Shown here piece by piece: positions 1 to 8,165 of a DNA stretch of 64,000 nucleotides; position 1 is the first letter of the stretch; each line of letters opens with the position of its first letter. The notes under the pieces are model-generated. The model saw only the letters and a program-made list of their open reading frames with translations. It was not told the DNA's origin and searched no databases. This DNA is from Sediminibacter sp. Hel_I_10 (GTDB taxonomy: Bacteria > Bacteroidota > Bacteroidia > Flavobacteriales > Flavobacteriaceae), in contig NZ_JHZX01000001.1 in NCBI RefSeq assembly GCF_000688335.1, positions 1,116,001-1,180,000 of the forward strand. Direction: 5' to 3'. The position numbers and the translations under genes are program-made.

Positions 1-1350
1 TTCAAAACTTTCGCCTGAAAGTTGCACGATAACAGAATAACTTCCATAATCTTCCAATAAGGCATCAACAGGAATCGTTGTATTTTGGGTCGCATTTCCC
101 ATTGCAATTTGAACGGGCGTTAAACTTCCTTCTGGCATATCGACCTCTGCATTTACTTGTGCAAAAACTGAAATCAATGGATTTTCACGCTCTACATCTT
201 TACCTATGGAAAGAATCTTGCCTTCCGCATCTGTTACATTTGCCCATTGTCCGTTGCTCGTTTGATACCAGATTCCCTGTACATTGTCCATCGTAAGTCC
301 ATAGTCAGGTGCTAACTGGGTTTTCAATACCTTGGATTGATGTGTCCCTATAGCTACCAATGCGACGCCTTGCGCCACGTAATCACCATTGGAAACCGTA
401 ATGGATTTGATAAAGCCATCAAAAGGTGCACGAATTTGTTTGCTACCTCCCGAAACGCCTAATGTCAATGATTGATAATTGGCTTTGGCGATTTCAAAAT
501 TGCTCTCTACTTTCTCGAATTCAGATTTTGGGACAATTTTAGAGTCGTATAACTCTTTCTTTCGGTCATATTCAGATTTGGCCTGTTGGTATTTCGCTTT
601 CGCGGAAGCGATATCCGTACTCAAATTATTAGATGCCAAACCTTGGCTATTCAAACTCATTAAGAGCTGACCTTTTTTTACTGCTGTGCCTTCCGTGAGG
701 TTGCTTACTTTAAAATCTACCACCCCATTGGATTTTGCTGCCAAGGACTTTACAGAACCGGGCGAGGGCATCCAAACACCAGAGGTGTTGATGACATCGT
801 AAATTTTACCTGAAACGACAGGTGCGGTTTGAAAATCGATTTTCCAAGCTTGTTCCTTTAAAAACGAAATGCTCCCATCATCTTCGGCTGCACCCAAAGC
901 TTTTATGGCTTCATCTATATTAGCATAAACCGTAACATCGTCAATTGTTATTTTATCTGAATATTCAGGTGTAGTTAATTCAAAAACCAATTGATAGTTT
1001 CCTTCTTCTTTCGGTTGTATGGCAGGCGAAAAAATGCCTGGGGATGACGGTGCATCTACCGTATTTCTAATTCCTTTTCCATCTTTTATTAAGCTGACCG
1101 TTACAGAACCTTCTTGAACGGGCTGGTGTTTATCCAAAACCGTAAAATGGGCTGCAAATCTACTTCCGTTACCTACTATGAGCGCAGGAAACTCAACAAA
1201 GAGTTCTGTTTTATCCGTCCAGATAGTATGGCTCAATCGTGGAATTTCTTCGCCCACGTGACTACCATCTTCGTTGTGTGCGTGTGCGTCTTCTGACTTG
1301 TTATTGCAGGACATTGCCAAAAAGGCGAGCACTATTATTATATATTTCAT
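1..1350 (-). CDS. Efflux RND periplasmic adaptor lipoprotein (CusB/HlyD type), C-terminus cut by window edge
   Basis: My translation of the minus strand from the ATG at 1350 stays open for 450 codons to the window edge. It starts with a lipoprotein signal (Cys15 in AMSC) followed by a His-containing segment HAHNEDGSH (residues 23-31). After an extended N-terminal domain come the lipoyl/coiled-coil hairpin parts of a membrane-fusion protein (segment with IASAKAKYQQAKSEYDRKK, then IRAPFDGFIKSITV). Such adaptors link an inner-membrane RND pump to a TolC channel. The upstream genes encode a His-rich lipoprotein and a TolC protein, so metal efflux is the likely job (inference). The RND pump itself is not in the window and may lie beyond the edge. 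Confidence 0.88.
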   Translation of the reverse strand, partial: MKYIIIVLAFLAMSCNNKSEDAHAHNEDGSHVGEEIPRLSHTIWTDKTELFVEFPALIVGNGSRFAAHFTVLDKHQPVQEGSVTVSLIKDGKGIRNTVDAPSSPGIFSPAIQPKEEGNYQLVFELTTPEYSDKITIDDVTVYANIDEAIKALGAAEDDGSISFLKEQAWKIDFQTAPVVSGKIYDVINTSGVWMPSPGSVKSLAAKSNGVVDFKVSNLTEGTAVKKGQLLMSLNSQGLASNNLSTDIASAKAKYQQAKSEYDRKKELYDSKIVPKSEFEKVESNFEIAKANYQSLTLGVSGGSKQIRAPFDGFIKSITVSNGDYVAQGVALVAIGTHQSKVLKTQLAPDYGLTMDNVQGIWYQTSNGQWANVTDAEGKILSIGKDVERENPLISVFAQVNAEVDMPEGSLTPVQIAMGNATQNTTIPVDALLEDYGSYSVIVQLSGESFE

Positions 1351-1370
1351 CTTTCGTATGTTTTTGATTT

Positions 1371-1661
1371 TTAATGGTCGTGGTGTTCTGACTCATCATC
1401 GTGTTTGTGGGTGTCAGAATCATCATCTGTATGATTCCCTTCTGAATCGTGGTCGTGCCCGTGTTCCTCTGTTTTTGTTTCCATAGAATCAGTTCCTACT
1501 TTAAACTCTTCTTGCTCTATGGTTTCTTCCGTATGACTACCATCCTCATTATGCTCGTGACCGTGGTCGTCAGTATTTTCGGTTTTTGTTTCTCGACAAG
1601 AGGTTACTAAAAATGTTGATGCGATTGCTATTGCGAATATTGATTTTGAAATTTTACTCAT
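1371..1661 (-). CDS. His/Asp/Glu-rich small lipoprotein
   Basis: A 96-residue protein from the ATG at 1661; an ATG 14 codons upstream (1703) is possible but would put a charged stretch before the signal peptide. The signal peptide ends in a lipobox with Cys22 (LVTSC). Everything after it is acidic and His-rich, with HGHEHNEDGSH and HGHDHDSEGNH-like blocks and a His-rich tail ending EHHDH. This composition suggests binding of divalent metal ions in the periplasm (inference). It lies between the TolC and adaptor genes and shares the HNEDGSH block with the adaptor's N-terminus. No named family recognised. Confidence 0.75.
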   Translation of the reverse strand: MSKISKSIFAIAIASTFLVTSCRETKTENTDDHGHEHNEDGSHTEETIEQEEFKVGTDSMETKTEEHGHDHDSEGNHTDDDSDTHKHDDESEHHDH

Positions 1662-1721
1662 TGCTAAATATTTGTTTTGGTATTCGTGAATCTTCGATTT
1701 CATAATTGTATGTTTAAAAAT

Positions 1722-2906
1722 TTATAACTGATGTTTTAATAATTGTGCTTGAAGCAGTTGCAGTTCCTTTTCCATTTGCAGCATTTTATCTGATGCATTC
1801 CGATAAAACTGAAGCTCCACGTAATAATCCATAAACGAATACTCGCCCAACATATAAGCCTTAAAAAGCAGTTGCTCGCTATTTAAATTGCCCATAGTGG
1901 TTTGATACTCATTAAATTTTTCGAGTATCAATTCGTATCGATTATAGGTTTTTTGAAATTGTGTATAAAGCGAAGTGGTAACTACCTGCGTGTTGGACTG
2001 TTGATACTCATAATTCGCTTCGGCAGCTTTTACTTTGTTCTTGCTACTCCAAAGTGGAATTGAAACACCGCCATAAAACCCAGAATAATGACTACCGCTA
2101 ACGCCTTGATAATTATAGCCAAGTGCCACGTTTGGCAGCACCTTGTTTTTTTCCAGTTTTACTTTTTGACGAGATGCAGATTCATTAGCCTTTAATTCTT
2201 GTAGTAAAGGGTCTTTCGCTAATTTTTCCTGCCAAAGATTATCTACCGTACCAACTTCGATAGGTAATGCAATACTTGACGAAATAGCATCAATTGCATT
2301 GCCTCCGTTCAAGGTTTTGAGTTTGGATAACAAAATTTGGATTTCGCTTTCAATCTGTTCCACAACAAACTGCTCTTGAATCCAAGCAATTTTCGCTTTA
2401 TTCAAATCTAAAATGCCTACTTGCTCGGTATCAAAAAGTTTTTGGATTTGGTCAAAAACCTGCTTGCTCTGGGTTTTTCTTTCTGCTTCAATAGTTTTTT
2501 GCTTTTGCAAGAAAGCAAGTTCCAAAAGCGTATTTTTTGCTTTCAATAAGACTTCCAGTCTTTTATTAGCATAGGCTGACGCTAACTGTTGCGATTTAGA
2601 CTCGTTCCATTTGCCACGAGCAGCATATACCGTTGGGAATTCAAAAGATTGCGATAGTTGATATTCGGTATAATCTCCAGTTGTATTGTCGCCAAATGGC
2701 AAATAAAAGCCAGAAAGCTGTGGGTCAGGCAAATTATTGTTGCTCCTGTTTTCGAGTTGCTGACTTTCAATGAAAGATTGATAGCCTTTTAACTCTGTAT
2801 TGTTCTGTTCTATTTCGTTAAGCAGTTCCCCAATATTTTTATCCTGTGAGAAACCATTAACATAGAACAGGCATCCGCAAATCGCGGACACGATGTATTT
2901 GTTCAT
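1722..2906 (-). CDS. TolC family outer-membrane channel of a metal RND efflux system
   Basis: A 394-residue protein with an N-terminal signal peptide (residues 1-20) and long amphipathic helices with Gln/Asn/Leu-rich heptads, the layout of outer membrane efflux proteins. The C-terminal half has the typical NKVLPNVALGYNYQG segment followed by a Gly-rich strand. It is slightly shorter than classical TolC (about 430-470), as common for the CusC-like proteins of Bacteroidota. It would form the trans-periplasmic exit duct for the adaptor encoded at 1-1350. A palindrome lies just upstream (2932-2949). Confidence 0.9.
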   Translation of the reverse strand: MNKYIVSAICGCLFYVNGFSQDKNIGELLNEIEQNNTELKGYQSFIESQQLENRSNNNLPDPQLSGFYLPFGDNTTGDYTEYQLSQSFEFPTVYAARGKWNESKSQQLASAYANKRLEVLLKAKNTLLELAFLQKQKTIEAERKTQSKQVFDQIQKLFDTEQVGILDLNKAKIAWIQEQFVVEQIESEIQILLSKLKTLNGGNAIDAISSSIALPIEVGTVDNLWQEKLAKDPLLQELKANESASRQKVKLEKNKVLPNVALGYNYQGVSGSHYSGFYGGVSIPLWSSKNKVKAAEANYEYQQSNTQVVTTSLYTQFQKTYNRYELILEKFNEYQTTMGNLNSEQLLFKAYMLGEYSFMDYYVELQFYRNASDKMLQMEKELQLLQAQLLKHQL

Positions 2907-2931
2907 TGTTTGAAATTTTAGGTTTAATCTT

Positions 2932-2949
2932 ACCTGTCGACTGACAGGT
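2932..2949. repeat. 18-bp palindrome ACCTGTC-N4-GACAGGT
   Basis: Arms ACCTGTC and GACAGGT are exact inverted repeats around a 4-base centre. The site lies 26 bases upstream of the TolC start (2906), between it and the His-rich gene. A longer relative with the same arms is found at 4422-4443. They may be members of a dispersed REP-like palindrome family or transcript hairpins; the window alone does not decide. Confidence 0.6.
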
Positions 2950-3000
2950 CTGCATTTATAAAAGGGAATAATACCATAGCGATACCATTCTCCTAAATGA

Positions 3001-3441
3001 TTAACCTAAAGATGGTGGGCCTCGTGAGTCGAGGGAAGAGAGGTAGGGATTAAAATATGTATTGGGTGGATGATAGACAGGCGGTTTACTATTTTGCCTA
3101 TAGTCAATCAAAAAGATTTTTTGAGTTTCAAAAGAACTTTTTACTATATCCTTATCAACATTGGTCTGCTGCTCAACTGTATTCCTTTTAAGTACAACAA
3201 TATCGCTGGATACCGTTGAGTGGACGTGCATTTCCATAAAGAACCCAAAAAATCCGTATGGGGATTCTTCCTTTTCGTGCGAACTGTCATCGTGATGATG
3301 GTGTTCGTCAGTATGAGCAATATCTGAAAGGGAATGCGTTTCCTCGTGCTGATGGTGCAAATGCGGAAAAACCTGATGCAGCATCATAAGGCTAAACAAG
3401 CCTAAAAAGAAAAATGCCGCTATTTTATTTGGTTTTTGCAT
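3001..3441 (-). CDS. His-rich exported protein of a metal-efflux cluster
   Basis: A 146-residue protein with one N-terminal hydrophobic segment (residues 9-24) that is either a signal peptide or an anchor. A His-rich region follows (HLHHQHEE near 27-34, then EHHHHDD near 46-52), and the C-terminus is Pro/Ser-rich with PPVYHPP. Similar small His-rich proteins often open cation-efflux operons in Bacteroidota. This one is the first gene of the run of minus-strand metal genes that continues to position 1. The minus-strand motif TATCTTTG at 3448-3455 fits a Bacteroidota -7 box only 7 bases before the ATG, so the mRNA may have almost no leader. Function: probably metal binding (inference). Confidence 0.72.
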   Translation of the reverse strand: MQKPNKIAAFFFLGLFSLMMLHQVFPHLHHQHEETHSLSDIAHTDEHHHHDDSSHEKEESPYGFFGFFMEMHVHSTVSSDIVVLKRNTVEQQTNVDKDIVKSSFETQKIFLIDYRQNSKPPVYHPPNTYFNPYLSSLDSRGPPSLG

Positions 3442-3447
3442 TAATTA

Positions 3448-3455
3448 CAAAGATA
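3448..3455 (-). promoter_or_regulatory. Possible -7 promoter box TATCTTTG
   Basis: Exact match to the Bacteroidota -7 consensus TAnnTTTG on the minus strand, 7 bases upstream of the ATG at 3441. No convincing TTG -33 element is seen at the right distance, so this is tentative. If used, transcription would begin almost at the start codon. Confidence 0.35.
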
Positions 3456-3569
3456 GCAATATTTCTTGTCTGGGAAAATTGACACACTATCAAACTAAAT
3501 TCTAAATTATTTTATAAGTATTGCAAAGGGGGGAAATCCAGTTTAAGGTACTGGATGAACCTTTTGGCT

Positions 3570-4406
3570 TTATGCCATTGCATAGACTTCGTCGAACAGT
3601 TTTTTATCCAACCGTTCTTGTTGGCCAAAGCTTTTCTTCAAAACATTATGAAGTACTGAATTAAACGCATTGTAACCTAACCACAGATTTGGTTCTTCAT
3701 TGAGCAACAAGGCTTCATAGTTTAAGATTTCGATGACCTCACGAGATTTTTTCGACGGGTCGCTATTATTATCGCTACATTCATACCTAAACAGTTTTGT
3801 TTTGTCAAGAATCGCTTTTACAAATTCCTGTGTATCGATGATTTTAAATTCTTTCATCTTGTCGAATTTCTTTGTAATGGTATAGAATTCATTGTCGAGA
3901 AATTTATCGAATAGATTGTTCAGCCTCGGCATAATCAAGTGCGTATTGTTCTTACTGTGCTTGATGGAAAACTCGATTTCCGCTTGAGAAACGTGCAAGC
4001 CATTTGAACATACTTCCCTGTAAAACCCAAAGTGTCCAGAGGTCTTTTCACTTCCGTCATACGAGTTTTTGAACCGAAGCATCGGCAGTATCAAGTCCTT
4101 ATGGTTCTTGACCGTAAACTGGCTTTTATCATCGATGATAAAGTCGGTAATAAACGACCTATCATTTTTGTTGATGGTGCGTTTGTGGAAATTCAGTTGT
4201 TCATCGGTCAGCATTTCTTCAGCTTTCTTGAAGAACAGTTGATTTGGAATGTGGCCATAGCTGTTCGATACCACATTGACGATTTTGCCATTAGAGATTA
4301 TGGCATTTTCAAGCCCTCTTCGGGATTCCATCTGTGTCAGACTTTTTAAGGATTTCATTTCTGATGGAACAAAGATTTCATCCTGTTGTAGATTTTGTAA
4401 ATACAT
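3570..4406 (-). CDS. DUF932 domain protein (phage/plasmid-like)
   Basis: A 278-residue protein whose pattern (NGKIVNVVSNSYGHIPN near 40-55, then a central GFYREVCSNGLHVS) matches the DUF932 family of phage/plasmid-like proteins. The biochemical role of the family is not established. In Bacteroidota such genes are common on plasmids and integrative conjugative elements, often close to parB-like genes, as here. No signal peptide or membrane segment. It is read in the same direction as the small gene at 4443-4604 and the ParB gene, which could be co-expressed with it. Confidence 0.8.
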   Translation of the reverse strand: MYLQNLQQDEIFVPSEMKSLKSLTQMESRRGLENAIISNGKIVNVVSNSYGHIPNQLFFKKAEEMLTDEQLNFHKRTINKNDRSFITDFIIDDKSQFTVKNHKDLILPMLRFKNSYDGSEKTSGHFGFYREVCSNGLHVSQAEIEFSIKHSKNNTHLIMPRLNNLFDKFLDNEFYTITKKFDKMKEFKIIDTQEFVKAILDKTKLFRYECSDNNSDPSKKSREVIEILNYEALLLNEEPNLWLGYNAFNSVLHNVLKKSFGQQERLDKKLFDEVYAMA

Positions 4407-4421
4407 TACTTTTGAATTTAG

Positions 4422-4443
4422 ACCTGTCTGCCGACAGGCAGGT
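4422..4443. repeat. 22-bp near-perfect palindrome related to 2932-2949
   Basis: The sequence begins ACCTGTCTGCC and ends GGCAGGT; it pairs with itself over 22 bases with only a few mismatches. It sits between the DUF932 start (4406) and the end of the small upstream gene, touching that gene's stop codon. It shares arms with the palindrome at 2932. Either a REP-like dispersed element or an intercistronic hairpin. Confidence 0.6.
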
Positions 4444-4604
4444 TAAACATTTTCTGATAATACTCGGTAATAGTTGGGATGCTTATCCCTGTAATAAGCC
4501 AAGTGACTTTCGCCACTATCAATGTCATAATTTTTACTACTTGACTGATAATGCTTTTCAGCTTCTTGTAGCGAAATTTTAGGTTTTTCAGATACTCTTT
4601 TCAT
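4443..4604 (-). CDS. Small 53-residue hypothetical protein with parB-like leader
   Basis: An ATG at 4604 opens a 53-codon frame rich in charged and Tyr residues (starts MKRVSEKPKISLQEAEKHY, ends YYRVLSENV). No family recognised. Its support as a real gene is its upstream region: positions 4614-4749 repeat, with no gaps, the region just upstream of the parB start (6673-6808), so both genes probably share the same expression signals. It lies 36 bases before the DUF932 gene, read the same way. Confidence 0.6.
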   Translation of the reverse strand: MKRVSEKPKISLQEAEKHYQSSSKNYDIDSGESHLAYYRDKHPNYYRVLSENV

Positions 4605-4613
4605 AATGATATA

Positions 4614-4749
4614 TTTTGATTAAACAATATTTGAGCAGTACCTAAACGGAAGATAAAATCTCAGCTCAAAAGGAAACGGAATAAATAAGCGTAGGATGTT
4701 GCGTTGGCTTTATGCCGTAGTCTTTTGATGGGTGTATTTTACGAGTTTA
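4614..4749 (-). repeat. 136-bp direct repeat, copy A (leader of the small gene at 4604)
   Basis: Aligns with 6673-6808 at a constant offset of 2059 bases with no insertion or deletion; only scattered substitutions are seen. Both copies lie immediately upstream of a minus-strand ATG (10 and 12 bases away). Each contains inverted half-sites TTGAGC and GCTCAA about 27 bases apart, which could be a protein-binding site or RNA stem. Confidence 0.85.
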
Positions 4750-4812
4750 CCTTTGCGCTAACTATTGATTGATAACCCCTTCCTTGTAAATACGTCTTTT
4801 AAAAACTATCAT

Positions 4813-4849
4813 AAAAAAGAAAAAGGGCCAGCACGAATGCCGACCCTTC
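4813..4849 (-). terminator. Rho-independent terminator of the parB gene
   Basis: On the minus strand AAGGGTCGGCA pairs with TGCTGGCCCTT around a TTCG loop, followed by a T-rich run. It begins 16 bases after the ParB stop codon. It separates parB from the downstream small gene and its duplicated leader. Confidence 0.85.
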
Positions 4850-4864
4850 CTCAAACAACAAAAG

Positions 4865-6661
4865 CTAATCGTTGAGTTCCTGAATTTGCTTTTCAAGAAC
4901 CGTGATGCGCTCTTTCAAACGTTCTTCACGCTTGTCTCGTTTTTCAGCATATTCTTTTTCTATGCCAGCAATCTTGGATTTGTAATATCCTTGTATCGCA
5001 TTGTAGAATGAAATGTTCGTCAGATTATTGACGTGATTGCTTTCGCCAAAATGCACTTGCTTTGTGAGCATATAGCGTATCAACTTGTGAAAGATTTCCT
5101 TTTTGAACTTCTTTTTGAAATTCTCGACCATTTCAATTTTGGTCATCTTTGAAGTGTCGCCCAAGAACTTTGAGAAATATTTTTGTTGGCTCATATAGTC
5201 CACATTATTTTCAAATAGCGATATCGAGAATGCCACCATTTCATCAGTTGAAAGTGTCTTCTTCGTATCAATATATTTCGTCTCACGAATCATTTCTACA
5301 ACTTCTTCAAACTGCTTGTTGTTCTCAATTTGCTTCTTCCGGATTTCCCTTTCGTTGATTTTAACGATTTGTTCTTCGGGTGTACAATCTGCCATTTTTC
5401 TACTGGCCAATGGTGCCGAATATTCCGTAGAAACGTTCTTTGATTTTTCAACAATCTTTACAAAAATTTCCTTGTGCTGGAATGAATCGGGATGGAACAC
5501 AACGCCGCTTTTATATCCATCTTCTTTTGCTGAATTGAATTTTTCCAAGGCTTCTTTATAATTCTGCATTGCTTCATCCAATTCTGCCTTTAATTCATCT
5601 TCGGAATAATCGTAATGCTGATATTCTTCCTGAATAGCTTCGATTGTAGGCTTAATCGGATTTTCAATGACTTCAATATCGTCCAGCAAATAGACTTTTA
5701 GTCCGTTCTTTTCTAATTGCGATATAATGAGCTGATTGTTCTCGTCATCTGCCCAATACTGTCGTATTTCAGGAATCAATAGGATGTTCTCTTTTTTGGA
5801 TTTATCAATCAGGTTCAAGAACGATTTGCTTTTCTTCGTTTCAAAACAGGCTGCTTTTGTACAGACCATTTTACCATCGCCGAACAGATTGCCTTGATTT
5901 GCAGCATTGAAAGGACATTCAACACAAGACCCAGCTTTTGGGACCAATTTTTTATCGGCTACATCAAAAGATGCTTTTTCCAAATCGTATGTCTGGTCTT
6001 TAATCATCCTGTTTATCTGATGTGCATTAAAATCCTCGCCCATTGTTTCCAACATCATTTGCTGTTCTTCCGGCTCGAAGAGTGCTACACCAACACCCAA
6101 TGATATGGTCATTTCGCCATTGCGCACAAATTCCTTAAAACCGTCTATCAATCCAGCCAACTTTAGACGCTGTCTGATGAAGTTATCCGTTCTACCCAAT
6201 CGCTTCGCTATTTCGGTAGGCGCATATTTCTCACTTAGGTAGGCAATCGCATCGGCTTCTTCGGTCGGTTCGACATCCTGTCTTTGTAGATTTTCGACAA
6301 TCTGAACTTCAAGAACATCGTTGTTCTTATATTCCCTGACAATACACGGAATAGTTTTCTTGTCGGCCAGCTTACTTGCTCGATACCTACGTTCGCCCAT
6401 CACGATGATAAATCCGTTTCCAGATTTTCGAACTGTAATAGGCTGTAGAACACCGTGCTTTTTGACGCTTTCGGAAAGCTGTTGCAGATGTGCTTCATTA
6501 AAAGTTTTTCTGGGCTGCATCGGGTCGGGAATGACCTTTGCAATTGATAGGTTCTCAATCTGAAGTCCAATCGCTTTTTGTGTCAATTTTTCTTTGACTT
6601 CTTTCTTGGCGGCCGTAATTTTTTTACCGCTCTTTCTTGTGGTACTCGCTTTTGTTGTCAT
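4865..6661 (-). CDS. ParB/RepB/Spo0J-family partition protein (large)
   Basis: A 598-residue protein from the ATG at 6661; a TTG three codons upstream (6670) keeps the same frame but is less likely. Near residues 89-95 it has the ParB/Srx motif GERRYRA, then the ENLQRQDVEPTEEA box, then a helix-turn-helix (YAPTEIAKRLGRTDNFIRQR). A Cys cluster (CVECPFN and two later Cys, roughly residues 250-280) suggests a zinc site, and the tail is a charged coiled coil. It is about twice the length of chromosomal ParB. ParB proteins bind centromere-like DNA and often hydrolyse CTP. No ParA gene is visible. Large ParB-like proteins of this type are typical of Bacteroidota mobile elements (inference). Confidence 0.88.
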   Translation of the reverse strand: MTTKASTTRKSGKKITAAKKEVKEKLTQKAIGLQIENLSIAKVIPDPMQPRKTFNEAHLQQLSESVKKHGVLQPITVRKSGNGFIIVMGERRYRASKLADKKTIPCIVREYKNNDVLEVQIVENLQRQDVEPTEEADAIAYLSEKYAPTEIAKRLGRTDNFIRQRLKLAGLIDGFKEFVRNGEMTISLGVGVALFEPEEQQMMLETMGEDFNAHQINRMIKDQTYDLEKASFDVADKKLVPKAGSCVECPFNAANQGNLFGDGKMVCTKAACFETKKSKSFLNLIDKSKKENILLIPEIRQYWADDENNQLIISQLEKNGLKVYLLDDIEVIENPIKPTIEAIQEEYQHYDYSEDELKAELDEAMQNYKEALEKFNSAKEDGYKSGVVFHPDSFQHKEIFVKIVEKSKNVSTEYSAPLASRKMADCTPEEQIVKINEREIRKKQIENNKQFEEVVEMIRETKYIDTKKTLSTDEMVAFSISLFENNVDYMSQQKYFSKFLGDTSKMTKIEMVENFKKKFKKEIFHKLIRYMLTKQVHFGESNHVNNLTNISFYNAIQGYYKSKIAGIEKEYAEKRDKREERLKERITVLEKQIQELND

Positions 6662-6672
6662 AATACTCAAAT

Positions 6673-6808
6673 TTTTGATTAAACAATATTTGAGCAGAAA
6701 CCAAACGGAAGATAAAATCTTGGCTCAAAAGGAAACGGAATAAATTAGCGTAGGAAGAAGCGATGGCTTTATGCCGTAGTCTTTTGATGGAAGTATTTTA
6801 CGAGTTTA
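6673..6808 (-). repeat. 136-bp direct repeat, copy B (parB leader)
   Basis: Second copy of the repeat at 4614-4749, directly upstream of the parB ATG at 6661. It carries the same TTGAGC / GCTCAA half-sites. Conservation without gaps suggests recent duplication or selection on a regulatory element, possibly autoregulation by ParB (inference). The remaining 6809-6982 is AT-rich and shows no gene. Confidence 0.85.
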
Positions 6809-6982
6809 AATTGCGGTTATATTGTATGATAATAAACTCCTCTTTTAGATAATTCTATTATCAATTTCCAAATAGTACTTCAGTATTTAGAAATAGATTA
6901 TAAATTAGGGATTCTGTTGCAGACAATATCCCTTGATTTTTTTGAAAAAATATTAGATTGAGTGATTATAAAAACCTATTAG

Positions 6983-7783
6983 CTATGCTTCCCAAATAAC
7001 ACTTATAAGTGTTTTGTATTTTTTCGTAGGTAAGCAATATTCATTAAACTCAATATCTTCTTCCCAGTCATTTAATTTAAACCAGGTCGACTTTTCAATA
7101 GATTGAGTTTTCTCAGCTCCTTCATAGATAAACTCATAATTTGAATTTATATACTCTTTTGCAACTGAAAACTCTGGTGGCTGAATTTTAGTAATATCGT
7201 TTGTATAACATTTAAAATCTTCCGTTTTGCGCCAATAGCGTACAACACCGTCGGCCATAAAAACAACGAAAAAAGGTGCAATTTCCAAACTTAACATTCT
7301 AAATATTACAGAAGTTAAGCTGGTATTGAAACGCTCACTTAACTCTTTAATCAAATCTGGACCAAATGGCTTTCTTGCAATGAAGTCTCTAAAAACTTGT
7401 TCGGGCATTAAAAGCTCGCCTGCAAAATCGTTCGCTTCAATTTCTTGAATACCTCTTTTGTGAACTTCTTCTAATCTATTCCAGCTTAGAGTTTTCTCAT
7501 CGTCCAAATGAAATTCCAATTTATCGTGAAGAAAGAAGTGTCCTAATTCGTGCGCAGCAACAAACCTTTTGCGCTGAAGGGTAGAAATATTTGTATCTAC
7601 CTTAATGATTGTTTTTGACTTACCTCTAATGATGACACCGTCTGAACCATTTAATTCTTCTTCTATGTAGATAACATCAAAACCAGCCAATAAATCTTTC
7701 ATAGAAAGTTCTGTGACTTCATCAAATCCGATTTGTTGTAATATTTCTTTGGCCTTGTTACTGCCCTTCTGATTCTTCCTCAA
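6983..7783 (-). CDS. ImmA/IrrE family zinc metallopeptidase
   Basis: A 266-residue protein with the HEXXH zinc motif AAHELGHFFLH (His78, Glu79, His82) and the downstream third-ligand motif EIEANDFAGELLMP (Glu116), the signature of ImmA/IrrE peptidases, which cleave repressor or regulator proteins. The C-terminal 120 residues are a separate sensory-like region. The start is uncertain: the frame opens with TTG at 7783, inside the end of the upstream gene; the first ATG is only at 7702, which would remove 27 residues. It is the last gene of a three-gene overlapping operon with a sigma-like factor, so the substrate may be one of its operon partners (inference). Confidence 0.88.
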   Translation of the reverse strand: MRKNQKGSNKAKEILQQIGFDEVTELSMKDLLAGFDVIYIEEELNGSDGVIIRGKSKTIIKVDTNISTLQRKRFVAAHELGHFFLHDKLEFHLDDEKTLSWNRLEEVHKRGIQEIEANDFAGELLMPEQVFRDFIARKPFGPDLIKELSERFNTSLTSVIFRMLSLEIAPFFVVFMADGVVRYWRKTEDFKCYTNDITKIQPPEFSVAKEYINSNYEFIYEGAEKTQSIEKSTWFKLNDWEEDIEFNEYCLPTKKYKTLISVIWEA

Positions 7784-8165
7784 GCATTTCTAAAATTTCA
7801 ATCAGGTTTTGGTCTTTAATAATGTCTTTAATTTGTTCTTCAGACATTTTTTCCAATCTACTGAATTGTGTTTGTAATTGATTTGTTTGAATTAAATTGT
7901 TCATATACGTAATAGGCTTATCTAGCCCTTTGGTTAAAGCATCTTTAAAATAATTTGATGCTTTGTCAAGCATACTATCATTCTTCAATACAATACTCTT
8001 TGACTTTAATCTAAATTTCAATTGCTTGATAAATTTATCTTGTAATAAAGATTGTTCATCTAAATCGACACCTTCCATCTCAAGCTGCTTCCTAACCAAA
8101 TTATCAGGAATCGCTTTGTCAAAATTATCAAGACTTTCCTTTACTGTTTTTTTAAGCTTGTCCAC
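7758..8165 (-). CDS. Small helical protein between sigma-like factor and ImmA/IrrE protease
   Basis: A 135-residue protein starting at a GTG (8165), overlapping the sigma-like gene by 25 bases and the protease gene by 26 bases. It is Lys/Glu/Leu-rich and apparently all helical, with no Cys, signal peptide or membrane segment. No family recognised. Its position suggests it could be the adaptor, anti-sigma factor or cleavage substrate of the module, but nothing in the sequence proves this. Confidence 0.7.
   Translation of the reverse strand: MDKLKKTVKESLDNFDKAIPDNLVRKQLEMEGVDLDEQSLLQDKFIKQLKFRLKSKSIVLKNDSMLDKASNYFKDALTKGLDKPITYMNNLIQTNQLQTQFSRLEKMSEEQIKDIIKDQNLIEILEMLEEESEGQ

Noticed and set aside
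1-1350. Short plus-strand open frames over the first 1.35 kb
   Set aside because: The minus strand is one continuous 450-codon adaptor frame; the plus-strand frames are shadows.
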